A stretch of 64,000 nucleotides of DNA from Porpolomopsis calyptriformis (lineage: Eukaryota; Basidiomycota; Agaricomycetes; Agaricales; Hygrophoraceae): assembly GCA_951640195.1 (NCBI GenBank), contig OX621164.1:787098-851097 (forward strand). The letters run 5' to 3'. The notes below the pieces were generated by a model. The model saw nothing but the letters and a program-made list of their open reading frames with translations. It was not told the origin of the DNA and searched no databases. Positions 23,965 to 34,754 of this stretch are shown in pieces (the stretch's first letter is position 1; each line of letters opens with the position of its first letter). The translations under genes and the position numbers were made by a program.

Positions 23965-25892
23965 TTGACAACACTCATTAATACTCTCCAACCACAAAAC
24001 AGTGACCCAATATCAGGTAATATGAACTCTGTGGATGGGCAAGCATATCACCATGTCGCTACACTTTTAACTCATGGTGTAGAGGATAGAGGGGCTGGTC
24101 GCAGTGTTATTGCAGTGACTGGAGCCCATCGTGTTACTGGCACCTCAGTAACAGCTGTCACTTCTGATTGGGATCCTGCACTATCGTCTTCACCTCCCCT
24201 GAATGCCAAGTTGTCAAAAGTTCACATGGCTGTAACACAAAACCAATCTACTAAAGGATCCAACAGATGTTTTTCCTACAAGATCATCAAACCTAATCCC
24301 TTACCTCTGGAAGAGATCTGTAAAACCCTGTACATCCTGCTGTTGCAATGCCATTTGACTCGGCCTCATATCAAGGGAGTAGGAAGGTGACCTGCCACAT
24401 TACCTTAGAAGAACATGCTGCAGATGTGCTGAAGGCCCTTGTTTCTACCCAAGGATGCCTGGTGAACACTCGCAATTATAACCAACTATTCAAATCTTCA
24501 ATGGAACTCATCATTTGTCACAGTTTTCCCAAGATCAAACATTGAGTCCATAGCATCAAGTACATTTTTGGGGATGAGTTTGTCCCTCGATTGGCTTCCT
24601 GGAAGCTAGAGCCTAGGGAGACCTTGGATGTAGCTCGCATCGTGAAGACAAGGCACCTTCTTTCCTGTGTTTCTAATGGAGACATGTGGGTGAAGCTTAC
24701 TTACCCAGGCAATAATATGCTCGACTAGTTCCCTGAGGTCCAAAAGGATTCTGACCATAATTATTTGCTCAACATCAACAATGCCTCCTCCTGGCTTCAT
24801 GCCTTTCTCACTACCTCAATCTCAGTCTGCAAAAGTATTGACAGTTACAAAGGTGTTGAACCAATGGTGTTTCCCCTTTGTTTGGCCCTTGAGGACTTGT
24901 ACTGGTTTATCTACAACATCTATGAGTTCCTTGAAATCATCCTTGATGTTCCCTTGCTACTTCATATTTTGGATTCTCTCCAACCAATGCCTGAGTTGAA
25001 GTCAGTCATAAATCCTGAAAATGATGTTGCTCCACGAGAAGGTATGTTATCTTCCAATCTTAGGTATTATATCCATGTTTCATGCCTTGCATCAGCTGTG
25101 CCTGAAATCAACCTCCTGGAGTTGGAAGCAGAGTTCATCCTGGAGCCTAAGGAGACCAACAGCAAACTTCTTATATGATACTTTCAGACAGTTGTTGCCT
25201 GGCATCATGTGCTCACTTACCTCAATTACTCTAAACTGTTCTGCAGTGGCTTGGGAATAACTCTGCACATAATTCACCCTCCTTCCCCTACTATGCAACA
25301 TGAAGGGGTTTTGGCCTTATTGGATGAGTTCTTACCTCAGCTCACCAACGTAACACCCCCTGTTGCACTGCGAGACGAATTAATCAATAAATTCTCGTTG
25401 CCCATCTTGAAAAGATTCTTAGGCACTATGTATTGTAAGGCTACCTTAATGACCCTGATACACACCTGCTTCCTGGAGGGAGTAGATTCGGACATACCTC
25501 TGGAATTTATAATGCTCCTCAAGGTCAATTTTCTTGTTTCAGTTGTGATACTCTCTCATTCTCTATAGGATTCTAACAGGGTTATTGGAGTTGGAAAGAA
25601 GTGCTGCTGGACCTGTAATCGTCTTTCACAGAAGTTGAAAATGTTACTGGATGGTAGTTTCCAGCTTCCTGGGACCACTGCCATAATATTCCCTTGGGCT
25701 CCTCCATCTGGACTTCTATTGAACATTTTAAATGAACTCAATAAAGAACTTGCTGAAATATTGTTCAATATCTTGCATCATTTCATGGACTCATGCATCG
25801 CATTATTGACAAGCAACCAATCCTCACCATCCTCATCCTGTGATGGTGAGACTGGTGACTTTAATAAAGAGGTGCTTGCTAAGTCTGGTTAA
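23965..25892 (+). pseudogene. Deaminase-like fungal gene (OTT_1508-type fold suspected), degenerate
   Basis: A plus-strand coding stretch of about 600 codons: 23965-24390 in one frame, then 24348-25892 in another after a small indel near 24385. It is unlike the retroelements around it. An intron (GTCAATTTTC...CTCTATAG, about 25524-25568) joins LEFIMLLK to DSNRVIGVGKKCCWTCNRLSQKL. The pattern of a helix motif (GTMYCKATLMTLIHTC, 25415-25460) followed by IGVGKKCCWTCN resembles the HxE plus CxxC signature of fungal nucleic-acid deaminase-fold proteins (OTT_1508 type), except that H and E would be Y and K here. Those two changes are single C-to-T and G-to-A steps. Stops at 24543, 24726 and 25177 are TGA, TAG and TGA. 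The family assignment is inference from motif memory; the coding nature is clear. Confidence 0.5.
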
Positions 25893-26957
25893 CACTTTAG
25901 AGACTTCAAGGTCAAGAGGTTTAGCAGGTCACTGCAGAAAGTTGAGAATAGTAGCCTTAGTCTCTCTGGAACTGGATCGGCTTTATAGTTGTTGATGGGG
26001 TGGCTGGTTTAGACTTGAATGTACAGTTGGGTGACAAAAGTTTTTGCTGCCTTGATTATGTATTGAACTGTAACTCCCCACAAAGAAATTATTAAGAAAT
26101 TATTCTACCTCAAGATGTAGAGATGACTTTTTATTGCTACATTTCATTCTTTGTGATCAAATGAATCCAATGGAAATTTAAGCCAGTAGACTGAAAATAA
26201 AAAATTATCTTTTTAACATAGTTACTTGAATTAAGGTTGAAGGAATAAGATCTGGGTTAAGATAACTAGTAGAAAGTGTAGCTTGAATGATTCTATACAA
26301 GGTTGCTTGTAATAGGAAAGAAATCCATCTGATGGTTAGCTAGCTAGAGGCACTCTAGCTATTTCAGATACATATTAGGGGTATATTACAGCCAATTTTA
26401 CTAAAAAAGGAAGATTTTGTTACAGCGCTTTTTGTTTGTATTGGAAAAATGAAAAATTTTCATCAGTGGCTGTGTTTGCTCAGTAAGGGCATGGCTGAGA
26501 TGCCTTGGAAGTAGATCTATTATTTAAGTTGCAACTGTAAACTATAACTAACTTGAATATCATTGCTATATCTAACTCTATCAACAGTCCTGATGAAGAT
26601 CCTCCATTGTCAGTACTGCCAATGCCATCCCCTGCCCAACATCCTCTAAGAGAGTAAGAGTTCTCCTTACATGTCAGAAATTTCTTTTCTTAGTTACAAC
26701 CAGCCAGGGTTTCAACCCAGTTGTAAGCTAGGTTTAAACCACCCTCAGCTTCATTGGCTTCACTCCAACTCAGTTGCAACAACCTCAGCTTGATTGGCTG
26801 AGTTGCAACTGATTTTGGCTTGATTGGCTGAGTTGCAACTATATATCCCACAATTGGAACTGACCTGACAAGATTAGCAGCTGGTTACAATGTGTTGAAA
26901 GCCCAAGCTTGCTGTGGCTGCATCCTATTATTTCACTGTATATATCTGTACATATCA
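25893..26957. other. Intergenic, no gene seen
   Basis: AT-rich sequence between the deaminase-like relic and the Plavaka relic. There is no domain or LTR border that I can support. It contains a short tandem repeat near 26.8 kb. Confidence 0.5.
26755..26840 (+). repeat. Short imperfect tandem repeat
   Basis: Three imperfect copies of a unit near GCTTGATTGGCTGAGTTGCA lie between 26755 and 26840, the last two nearly identical. The meaning is unknown. Confidence 0.6.
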
Positions 26958-29606
26958 TGTCTCAACCAACTCCTTATACTAACAATCCCTTGCCATACCT
27001 GTGGGAAATCCTTTAATATTCAAGGAATCACTAGGCACTGAGTAGCCTGCCAATGTACCCAGGAGGCTGCAAAGGCTGACTGTGATTTAAAGAATGCCTT
27101 GAGGGAAAGGCAATGACTTAGTAACCTTTTATTAGCTTGCTACTCCAATAATCAGTTTACCTCCTTCGACAGATAAGAATAAGAATGTGTCAAAACAAAC
27201 TAGTCTTCCACCACTACATGGAGACCCTTGGAACAGACTTGCTGATAAGTGAGCATTTATCTGAGAATCATGTAGAATATGTTAATGGTTAATCCATTTG
27301 CTTACCTATACCCATAGGAGAATTCATGCCAGAAGACTCAGAGCCTCATGTTGACAATATCAGGACTGAGTTTCACCCACATAGTGGGCTTATACCAAAA
27401 ACCGAGCATTTCAATGAGTACAGGCCTGAAATGAGTACTGTGTCACTACCTCCTTGCAATAAAGGACCATAGCATCCATTCTGTTTGCAGGCTGACTTTG
27501 AATTTGCAGAAATCACCCTGAAAGTAGCACTTAACCATGATCTTACTGATGCACTAATCAAACTTGTCCATCACTGTATCAAGGAGAAGACCTCCTTCAG
27601 CTTTCAAAATCATGCTGATGTCTCCAAGATGTGGGAAAACACATCAAATAAACTCATGAAGGCCTGTTATTATTTCATTTGAGAGTCACAGTATTCCCAC
27701 TGATACTTACCTAGTAATCTAGTTCAACAAGAAGACCATCTCTGTTCAGTATAAGAATGAGATGAGGAGCTATGATGTTTATTTTCACCTACTTTGGGAT
27801 TGGGGACTAGATCTTCTTTCAAACCCACAACTTGCACCTTTATTTGCCTGGGATGTGCAATAACTTTTGAAATTCAATAGCACTTCATTTGTTCAATTCA
27901 TCTATGAGCCATAGACTGCAAATAGAATGTGGGATATTCAAGTATATGATAGGTCAGCCATATATTACATTTATCTCACTTTTTCATAGTCCCAACTTCC
28001 TGCCAGTGGAAAACCTCTTTGTTTCATCATTTACACAGACAAAACCAAGCTCTCTTCATTTGGGACAGAAAAGGGATACCCTGTTATCACTTGATGTGCC
28101 AACTTACCAGTGGAAGTGAGGAATGGAAAAGGAGTCAGAGGAGGGTGTGTGGTGGGATAGCTACTAATTGTAATTTGCATTGGTTGCATTATTATCATTC
28201 CCACATTAACTTCTATTGGCACAGATACTGTAGGTGAAGACACGGGCAAGACAAAAAAGACAGGTTTTACCAATTTCAAGCATGTTGTATGGCATAAGTC
28301 TATAGAACTGATACTAGCATCAATTATACCCCATTCAAAAACTGGATTTCATTACAGATGTGGTGATCAGATAGAGCAGCACAAATTTCCATCCATTCTT
28401 ATCTTGTCGGCAGACTATGAAGAACAGTATGTTTGTTGAACTTGATTTTGCTATCTGCTATCATAATGTCATTTTCAATTAGATGCATTATGGCACTTAT
28501 CCATGGTTTGGGAGAACTCTACCCTTGCCCCATCTGCCTAGTTCCAAATGATAAACAATCTAATCTGTCAACTATATATCTGCTCTGCACAGCTCTTCAG
28601 GTGTAAGCTCTTGTCAGCCAGGCAAAAGAAATGAGTCATGCAGACAGTAACAATTACTTGAAGGATTACAGTCTTTGGGAAATCAATGTACGTCTGTCAT
28701 TTATATGAGGATATCTGACTACATTATTATAGAATGTCTTTTGGTTTGTTGATAACTTTGATCCTTATGCAGCACTCAGCTGGGATCGCATGCATGTAAA
28801 TCATGCTGGCCTAGGTGGAAAGCACCTTTGGCCTGAGATACAGATGTATGTCAATAGTCTTGGGTGGGATGCAGTTCAACAGGTTAATTACCAGTACATT
28901 CTTATCCCGCTGATTGATGTATTCTCATGTGATTACAGGGTATGATGTATTCTCATGTGATTATAGGGTATCCCTTATCCCTCACTGGCACAACCTCAAC
29001 CACTTTGAACAAGTGATGGGGCTCTTGTTCACAGATGCATCAAAATATGAAGATATTTTAAAGGTAAATACTAACATCTGTTGATTTCTATTCTATTACC
29101 CCTCACAGATTATCCTTTTTGCAATCTACCATATCTTCGATCAGACATAGGATCCTGATGCCTACTTATTGTTGTGGTGCTTGCAGAGTTATCTTGAATT
29201 GGACATATATACTAGGTTTGAAGTCTATACCACTGAGATGATTCAAGCAGGCTGTGAGGTGCAGCTCAAGTTCTCATCTTTAATAGCAGTGAGCTATTCT
29301 CATTGGTCTGTTTTCGAGTACTAACTCTCATTAGAAATATAAAATGACAAGTAGCAAATCATGGGAATTCCCAAAGATGCATTTGAATCAGCATCTTTTT
29401 AATGACATCAAGGCAAAAGGCGTGACTCAAAATTACAACACAAAACCAAGCAAGAGTCTTCATAGCCCATTGAAGACATCTTATAAGCTACAGACAAACT
29501 TCAAGAATGTTGCCGAGCAGGTATTGTTTTTTTATCCCAGCTATCATCCTAAATGGCTCATATTAGCTTACAGATTTTGAGAGCTAACCATTGGTGTTAT
29601 ATTGCT
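26958..29606 (+). pseudogene. Plavaka-type transposase relic
   Basis: Conserved blocks of the Plavaka family (basidiomycete DNA transposases) appear in order on the plus strand. A C2H2-like knuckle PCHTCGKSFNIQGITRH lies near 26990; FHPHSGLIPKTEHFNEY near 27370; ADFEFAEITLKVALNHDLTDALIKLVHHCI at 27488-27580; DRMHVNHAGLGGKHLWPEI near 28790; IPHWHNLNHFEQVM and LLFTDASKYEDILK near 28980-29060; KSWEFPKMHLNQHLFNDIKAKG with NYNTKPSKSLHSPLKTSYKL at 29356-29480; and, after an intron (29521-29573), ILRANHWCYIAGH. Each block needs a different frame or is cut by stops. The gene ends abruptly at a 6-bp junction with Ty3 element E1. Confidence 0.8.
28915..28970 (+). repeat. 28-bp tandem duplication in the Plavaka relic
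   Basis: TGATGTATTCTCATGTGATT... at 28915-28942 is repeated at 28943-28970 with one C/T difference. The unit ends with an intron-acceptor-like ATTACAG, so it may duplicate an intron 3' end. Confidence 0.85.
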
Positions 29607-29612
29607 GGACAT

Positions 29613-30132
29613 CGGAGCACTGCAGTATATCTTTTACCGTGGTCTTCCAGATCGAATCAAGGATCAAATGTCTCAAGTTGGAAAACCAGCCACGTTGGTA
29701 GCTATGAAGGAGTTAGCTCAAATGATTGATACTAGGTATTGGGAATGTAAAGGAGAGCTTAAACGTGACTCCAGTCGTGCTCCTGCACCTCCGATGAATG
29801 CTCTTAAACCACCTTCAACTCCAATGACACCTTCTACTTTCAAAAAGACTCGTATGAAATCTACCCCGACAACCTCAACTCTGAAACGTCCTGACCTTTC
29901 CGATAAGCTTGGAAAAGATGGAAAGCTTACTCCGGCCGAATGAAAATGCTGTTTGGATAACAACTTGTGTATGTTTTGTGGATCCCCAGGTCATATGGCA
30001 AAGGAATGTCCAAAGTCTGGTTCCTCTGCTTCAAAGAAGGCTTCTGGATGTGCCACTACTGTCACTGAACCACCCACTCAGGGATCTCCTACTCCTATTC
30101 CGACCACCTCTCCAGCTGCTCCGGAAAAATAG
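29613..30132 (+). pseudogene. E1 gag, C-terminal half with CCHC knuckle
   Basis: The frame opens with IGALQYIFYRGLPDRIKDQMSQVGKPATLVAMKELAQ, the capsid end of the E2-family gag, then a T/P-rich linker. A stop at 29941 interrupts it. The frame then continues to the zinc knuckle CMFCGSPGHMAKEC (29968-30010), an intact CCHC. It ends just before the protease region. Its 5' half is absent. Confidence 0.85.
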
Positions 30133-30158
30133 GAGGCAGTCTGCATGAGACGCGGAAT

Positions 30159-32972
30159 GTGGACTGTATTGAAACCGTTCCTGCATCTTCTATTGTAAAG
30201 CTCAATGCTTCTGTTCCTTGCTCTGATTCCTTTCTGATTACTTTATTTATCAACTCATTATCTATTCCAACTCTTATTGATTCAGGATCCACACACTGTT
30301 TCTTGGACTTTGATTTTGTTCACCAAAACAAGCTCAAAACATCTCTGCTTCCTCTAAAGCAACTCCAATTATTTGATGGATCTCAAGGGAGAACTATTGA
30401 TGCGGGAGTTATTCTCCCTGTCCGATTTCCGTCTGGAGAAACTCTAGATATTGAGTTTTTTGTCACTCCGTTGGATGCATCATGTTCTGCTGTTCTTGGA
30501 TTCAACTGGCTTACCTACTACAATCCGTTGATTGACTAGGTTACAAGCAGTATTTCATTCGGGACACCAAAACTGATGTATTCATCTTCGTCATCGACAC
30601 CTATGCCCTCTGAGGCAACTCCGCTTGACCCTCCAGCTCTGACTCCAACTCTGACTTCACTTCCTCATGTGTCCATTATTTCGGCAGCCACATTTGTACA
30701 TGCTAGCAAGCAAGAAGGATCTCAGTCCTTTGTTCTTCAAGCTGCTGATATTTCAAAAGCGCGCTCTGTCGAGATCTCCAATGTTCCTCCGGACCCTACG
30801 TTTTACACAAAAGTTCCTCCAGAATATCATGACTATGCTGATGTTTTCAGTGAAGGAAAATCTAAACATCTTCCTCCTCATCGTTATAGTGATCATCATA
30901 TTGATCTAGAGGAAGGTACGACACCTCCACTAGGATGCATCTATTCTCTTTCTGTTGCGGAACAAGAAGCCCTTCATATATTCTTGGATGAGCACCTAAG
31001 AAAAGGTTGGATACGTTCCTCCAGATCTCTGGGCGGTGCTCCAATCATTTTCATCCGCAAGAAAGATGGCTCATTACGATTATGCGTGGACTATCGAGGC
31101 ATCAATAAAATCACCAAGAAAGATCGTTACCCACTTCCACTCATCTCTGATCTCTTGGACCATGCTAGTAAAGGTTGTATCTATACCAAAATCGATTTAT
31201 GAATTGGATACTTCAATGTACGAATTGTGGAAGGGGATGAATGGAAAACCACTTTCCATACTAGGTATGGTGCTTTCAAGTTCTTGGTTATGCCTTTAGG
31301 TCTATGCAATGCCCCATCAACATTTCAATGTTTCATGAACAAGATTTTCTCCAACCTCTCTGATATCTCTGTTGTAGTATATCTTGACGATATCCTTATC
31401 TACTTGGATAATGTTGCGGATCACTGGAGACATGTCCGCGAGGTGCTCCAAAGACTCCGACTTAACAGTCTTTTCGGAAAACTGGAGAAATGTTTCTTTC
31501 ATCAAGATACAATTGAATACCTTGGATTTATCCTTTCCCCTGGTGGAATTACCATGGACCCTGCCAAAGTTCAAATTATCCTAGATTGGCCGGAACCACA
31601 GAAAATCAAGGATGTCCAGTCGTTCTTAGGTTTTGGAAATTTCTATAGGCATTTTATCAACAACTACTTGGGATTGGTATCTCTGCTTACATGACTGACC
31701 CAGAAAAATGTTCTGTGGAATTTCGATACTCAATGCAGATTCACGTTTGAATCTCTGAAGCAGGCCTTCACTTCCACTCCAGTTCTTGTCAATTTCACTC
31801 TAGGATCACATCTGGTGGTAGAAACAGATGCCTCCAATTACGCCATAGCAGGCATCTTATCAACTTATATGGATGATGAATCATTACATCCCATCGCATT
31901 CTACTCTCGGACTTTAACTCCGCCAGAGTTGAACTACGATATTCATGACAAGGAGCTATTAGCCATTCATGATAGTTTTCGCAACTAGCATCATTACCTT
32001 GAAGGCTCTTCTGACCCGGTTGACGTTGTCACTGATCACAAGAATTTGGTATACTTTTCTATGACCAAACTCCTATCACAATGTCAGGCTTGTTGGTCTG
32101 AATTTTTATCAGGCTTTAATCTCATCATTCGTTTTTGCCCCAGAAAACTCAGAGCAAAACTGGACTTCTTAATGCGTCGATATGATATCAATCCTAAAGA
32201 GGGAGATAGCGACTACGCCAGTATCAATCCTCAGAATCTCTGACCAGTTTTTACCTCAGAGCAACTGGCTTCATCCCTATGAGCTTTATCCTTATTGGAT
32301 CCAGTGTTAAAGGCTGCATTCATTATGGATGTAGACTCCCTCCACTCAAAAATTTGGAATTCACTTCGTGATGATCCAGTGGCTATGGAGCATCTGAAGG
32401 TTGCGGAGTCCAACTCCGATGCCAACTCTGATCTCCGATGGACTATTGACACTTCCAGTTTCCTTCATCACAACAGTTGTATCTATGTGCCCAACGTAGA
32501 TGACTTACAACTTCAAATTTTGCATATGAAGCATGATCATCCAATTGCTGGTCATTCTGGTCAAAACAAAATGCTTGAATTGATCTGACGAGAATACACA
32601 TGGCCTGAACTCCAGACCTTCATAAAGGACTACTGTAACTCCTGTACTATGTGGGCTAAGTCCAAAGTTCCTTGTCATCGACCTTATGGTTTGCTCAAGC
32701 AACTCCCAATTCCAGAGAAACCTTGGAATTCCATCTCCATGGATTTCATCAAGCAATTCCCTAACTCCAATGAATTCTCCGCTATTCTTATCATTGTTGA
32801 TCGATTCTCCAAACAAGCTATTTTCATACCAACCTTTGACACTATCACTGCTCCTTAACTCGCTCAACTTTTCCTTGTCCATGTGTTCTCCAAACATGGA
32901 GTTCCTTCACATGTCACCTGTGACTGAGGTTCAGAATTTGTCTCCCGCTTTTTCTGGTCATTGGGTAAAGTC
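30159..32972 (+). pseudogene. E1 pol: protease, RT, RNase H, integrase N-part
   Basis: The protease has LIDSGSTHCFLD at about 30270-30310. RT begins at about 31040 with FIRKKDGSLRLCVDYRGINKITKKDRYPLP, then VVVYLDDILIY (31375-31405), the catalytic YLDD. RNase H has VVETDASNYAIAGIL (31815-31860), HDKELLAIH and VTDHKNL. The integrase Zn region has HDHPIAGHSGQNK (32530) and CNSCTMWAKSK; the catalytic VDRFSKQAIFIPT lies near 32790. In-frame stops include TAG 30537, TGA 31199, TGA 31692, TAG 31987, TGA 32241 and TGA 32586. Against E2 most are CGA-to-TGA or TGG-to-TAG changes. It is split by a solo LTR at 32973. Confidence 0.9.
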
Positions 32973-33360
32973 TGTTATGATGAGTCTCTTTTTTGGTTAT
33001 TATTTCCTTTCTGTGTGCCAGTTCTCTTTACTATCATTTTCGATGCTGCGATTGTCACGCTGTCACAACGTGACCGTTACCCGACCGGTTGAGTCATGGT
33101 CACAAGTGTGACATTTGTCACTCCTTCTTATCTTTCTTATCTTATCTTTTACACTTAATCATTGCTTACACAATCATTCCATGGATTGATTACATAATCA
33201 CATTTTCGGACTCAGCTAGGGTAAATATAGGCAGCTCAGAATTGCTTGTACTTCTCTAGGTTGAACCACAACTTGGACTTGCCAACTTCTTGTTTGCATC
33301 AGCTAAGACCCACATTGGACCTCCCAGAGTGAAGACCTGAGTCCTGCTTCGCACCTAACA
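32973..33360. repeat. Solo LTR in E1 integrase, TSD AAGTC
   Basis: 388 bp from TGTTATGATGAGTCTC to GCACCTAACA, flanked by AAGTC at 32968-32972 and 33361-33365. It is the same family as the inverted copy at 19707-20095. Its insertion broke the E1 integrase frame in GKV-LDM. Confidence 0.95.
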
Positions 33361-33522
33361 AAGTCCTTGATATGCATCTCCATTTTACCTCCAGGTATCA
33401 TCTGGAAGGTGATGGACAAACTGAACAAGTTAATCAAACCTTGGAGCAATACCTACAGATGTATTGTAACTATCAACAGGACAACTGGTCCCATCTCCTG
33501 GCTATTGCGGAATTTGTGTATA
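33361..33522 (+). pseudogene. E1 integrase fragment
   Basis: Continues the integrase after the solo LTR: VLDMHLHFTS, then the GDGQTEQVNQTLEQYLQMYCNYQQDNWSHLLAIAEF segment, which includes the catalytic-Glu region. It is cut at 33522 by E2, which inserted with TSD GTATA in the codons of AEFVYNNA; the frame resumes at 47163. Confidence 0.9.
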
Positions 33523-33769
33523 TGTTAGGTCCAAAGTTTCGGAGTTGAATTCGGAGATCGGAGATGGATAAACGACAGGACTTAGTCGATATTCTGTCTA
33601 CAGATACAGGGGAAAAATGCAGTACTTATATACCTGCTAGATAATTATATCTAAGACATAGTGACAACAGAGGACATTATAAGTAGGAAACATGTGAAAA
33701 GTACAGAGTGTTTGGAGTTGTCAGAGTTCATCGGAGTTCATCGGAGTTCGTCAGAACTGGGATGTAACA
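33523..33769 (-). repeat. E2 3' LTR (left end)
   Basis: 247 bp from TGTTAGGTCCAAAG to GGATGTAACA. It contains a TATA box (reverse of CTTATATACC) and three close copies of TCGGAGTT or TCAGAGTT near 33730-33755. Against the other LTR the differences are transitions, mostly at CpG, including a CA/TG pair (GACAACAG here, GATGACAG there). Confidence 0.95.
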
Positions 33770-33938
33770 GTATCTCCCTCTTAAGGGTGAGCCCTCAAGA
33801 CCGCATATTGGACTTGACCATATTTGGTAATGACCAAGAAATCGGAGTTTCGGAATGTGGCGGATTTCGGAGAATCGTCGGAGTTTGAAATCGGAACATA
33901 TATAATAAGGTCCGGTGGATCACTCTTCTTCATTAACA

Positions 33939-34706
33939 ATGCCCACTCGCGACGAAATCCAAGCTCAACTCGCACAGCTCCAAGTCCTGCTTGAAAATGA
34001 AGAACAACGAGAGCGCGAGGAAGTGGAGCAAGCAGAGGAGGCCTGGAGGGCGGAGGAAGAGTGTCAGTTGGCAGAGGAAGAACGGGCAGCCAGAAAGGCG
34101 GCTAAGGCTGCAAAAAGGGAGGCAGCAAGGAGGGCGAAGGAGGCAGCTCAAATAGCAGAGCCAGTGGAGCAGGCAGAGATGGCAGTGGAGGAAAGATCAG
34201 GGCAAGAGGCCTTGATCAGACGACCATAAGTATTTCCTTTTTATTATCCGCTTTATTCCGGAGTTGACTGGAGTTCATTTAGGAGGGCTCCATGCGAGCC
34301 TTGCGTCAAGAAAGGGAGTGCGGAGGGGTGTGTGTGGCCGACCGGACAGGGGAAGGCCTGGAGTTGTACTGCCTGCCAACAGGTGAAGGCCAAATGCTGG
34401 GTTGGGGAAGAACCAGCAAAAAGGAAACGCGTCCAGAGCACCACGGAGGAACCGGAGCACAGCGGAAAAAGGCGACGGGGAAATGCGGAGTTGTCAGAGA
34501 TGGCGAATTTGAGGGAGGAGCTGCAAGGAGTTCGGGGGGAGATGAGGAAGATGAGAATGGAGATGAAGAGAATGAGGGAGTCCATGGAGAGGACTGAGGA
34601 GTTGTTAGACGGGGAGTATAAGGACAGTGGAGAGAGCGGAGAAAGTTCGGAGATGTCAGAGGAGGAATTACCCATAAGGGATGTAGAAATAGTCCCTTTG
34701 GAATAG
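33939..34706 (+). CDS. Antisense ORF of E2: charged helical protein with Cys cluster
   Basis: Runs opposite to E2 pol, between the pol stop (34755) and the 3' LTR, tail to tail with pol and 48 bp from it. ATG 33939 opens MPTRDEIQAQLAQLQVLLEN, then a long Glu/Arg/Ala-rich helix (33980-34200). TAA at 34227 interrupts the frame; the same frame stays open after it, and a GT-AG pair of intron size (34230-34282) exists but would change phase, so either a nonsense change or splicing must be assumed. The second part has CEPCVKKGSAEGC and WSCTACQQVKAKC, two Cys-x2-Cys-xn-Cys groups that could bind zinc, then a Lys/Arg-rich and a Glu/Arg/Met helix (MRKMRMEMKRMRESMERTEE). It ends at 34706, with AATAAA downstream near 34734. 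I recall similar Cys-cluster ORFs near basidiomycete gypsy elements, but the function is unknown. Confidence 0.6.
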
Positions 34707-34754
34707 ATAATGAATTTTTGAATTGAAGTAAAGAATAAATAAGAGCGAAAGAAA

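Noticed and set aside
26755..26840. CRISPR-like or minisatellite array
   Set aside because: There are only about three imperfect copies without spacers of constant length; the organism is a eukaryote.
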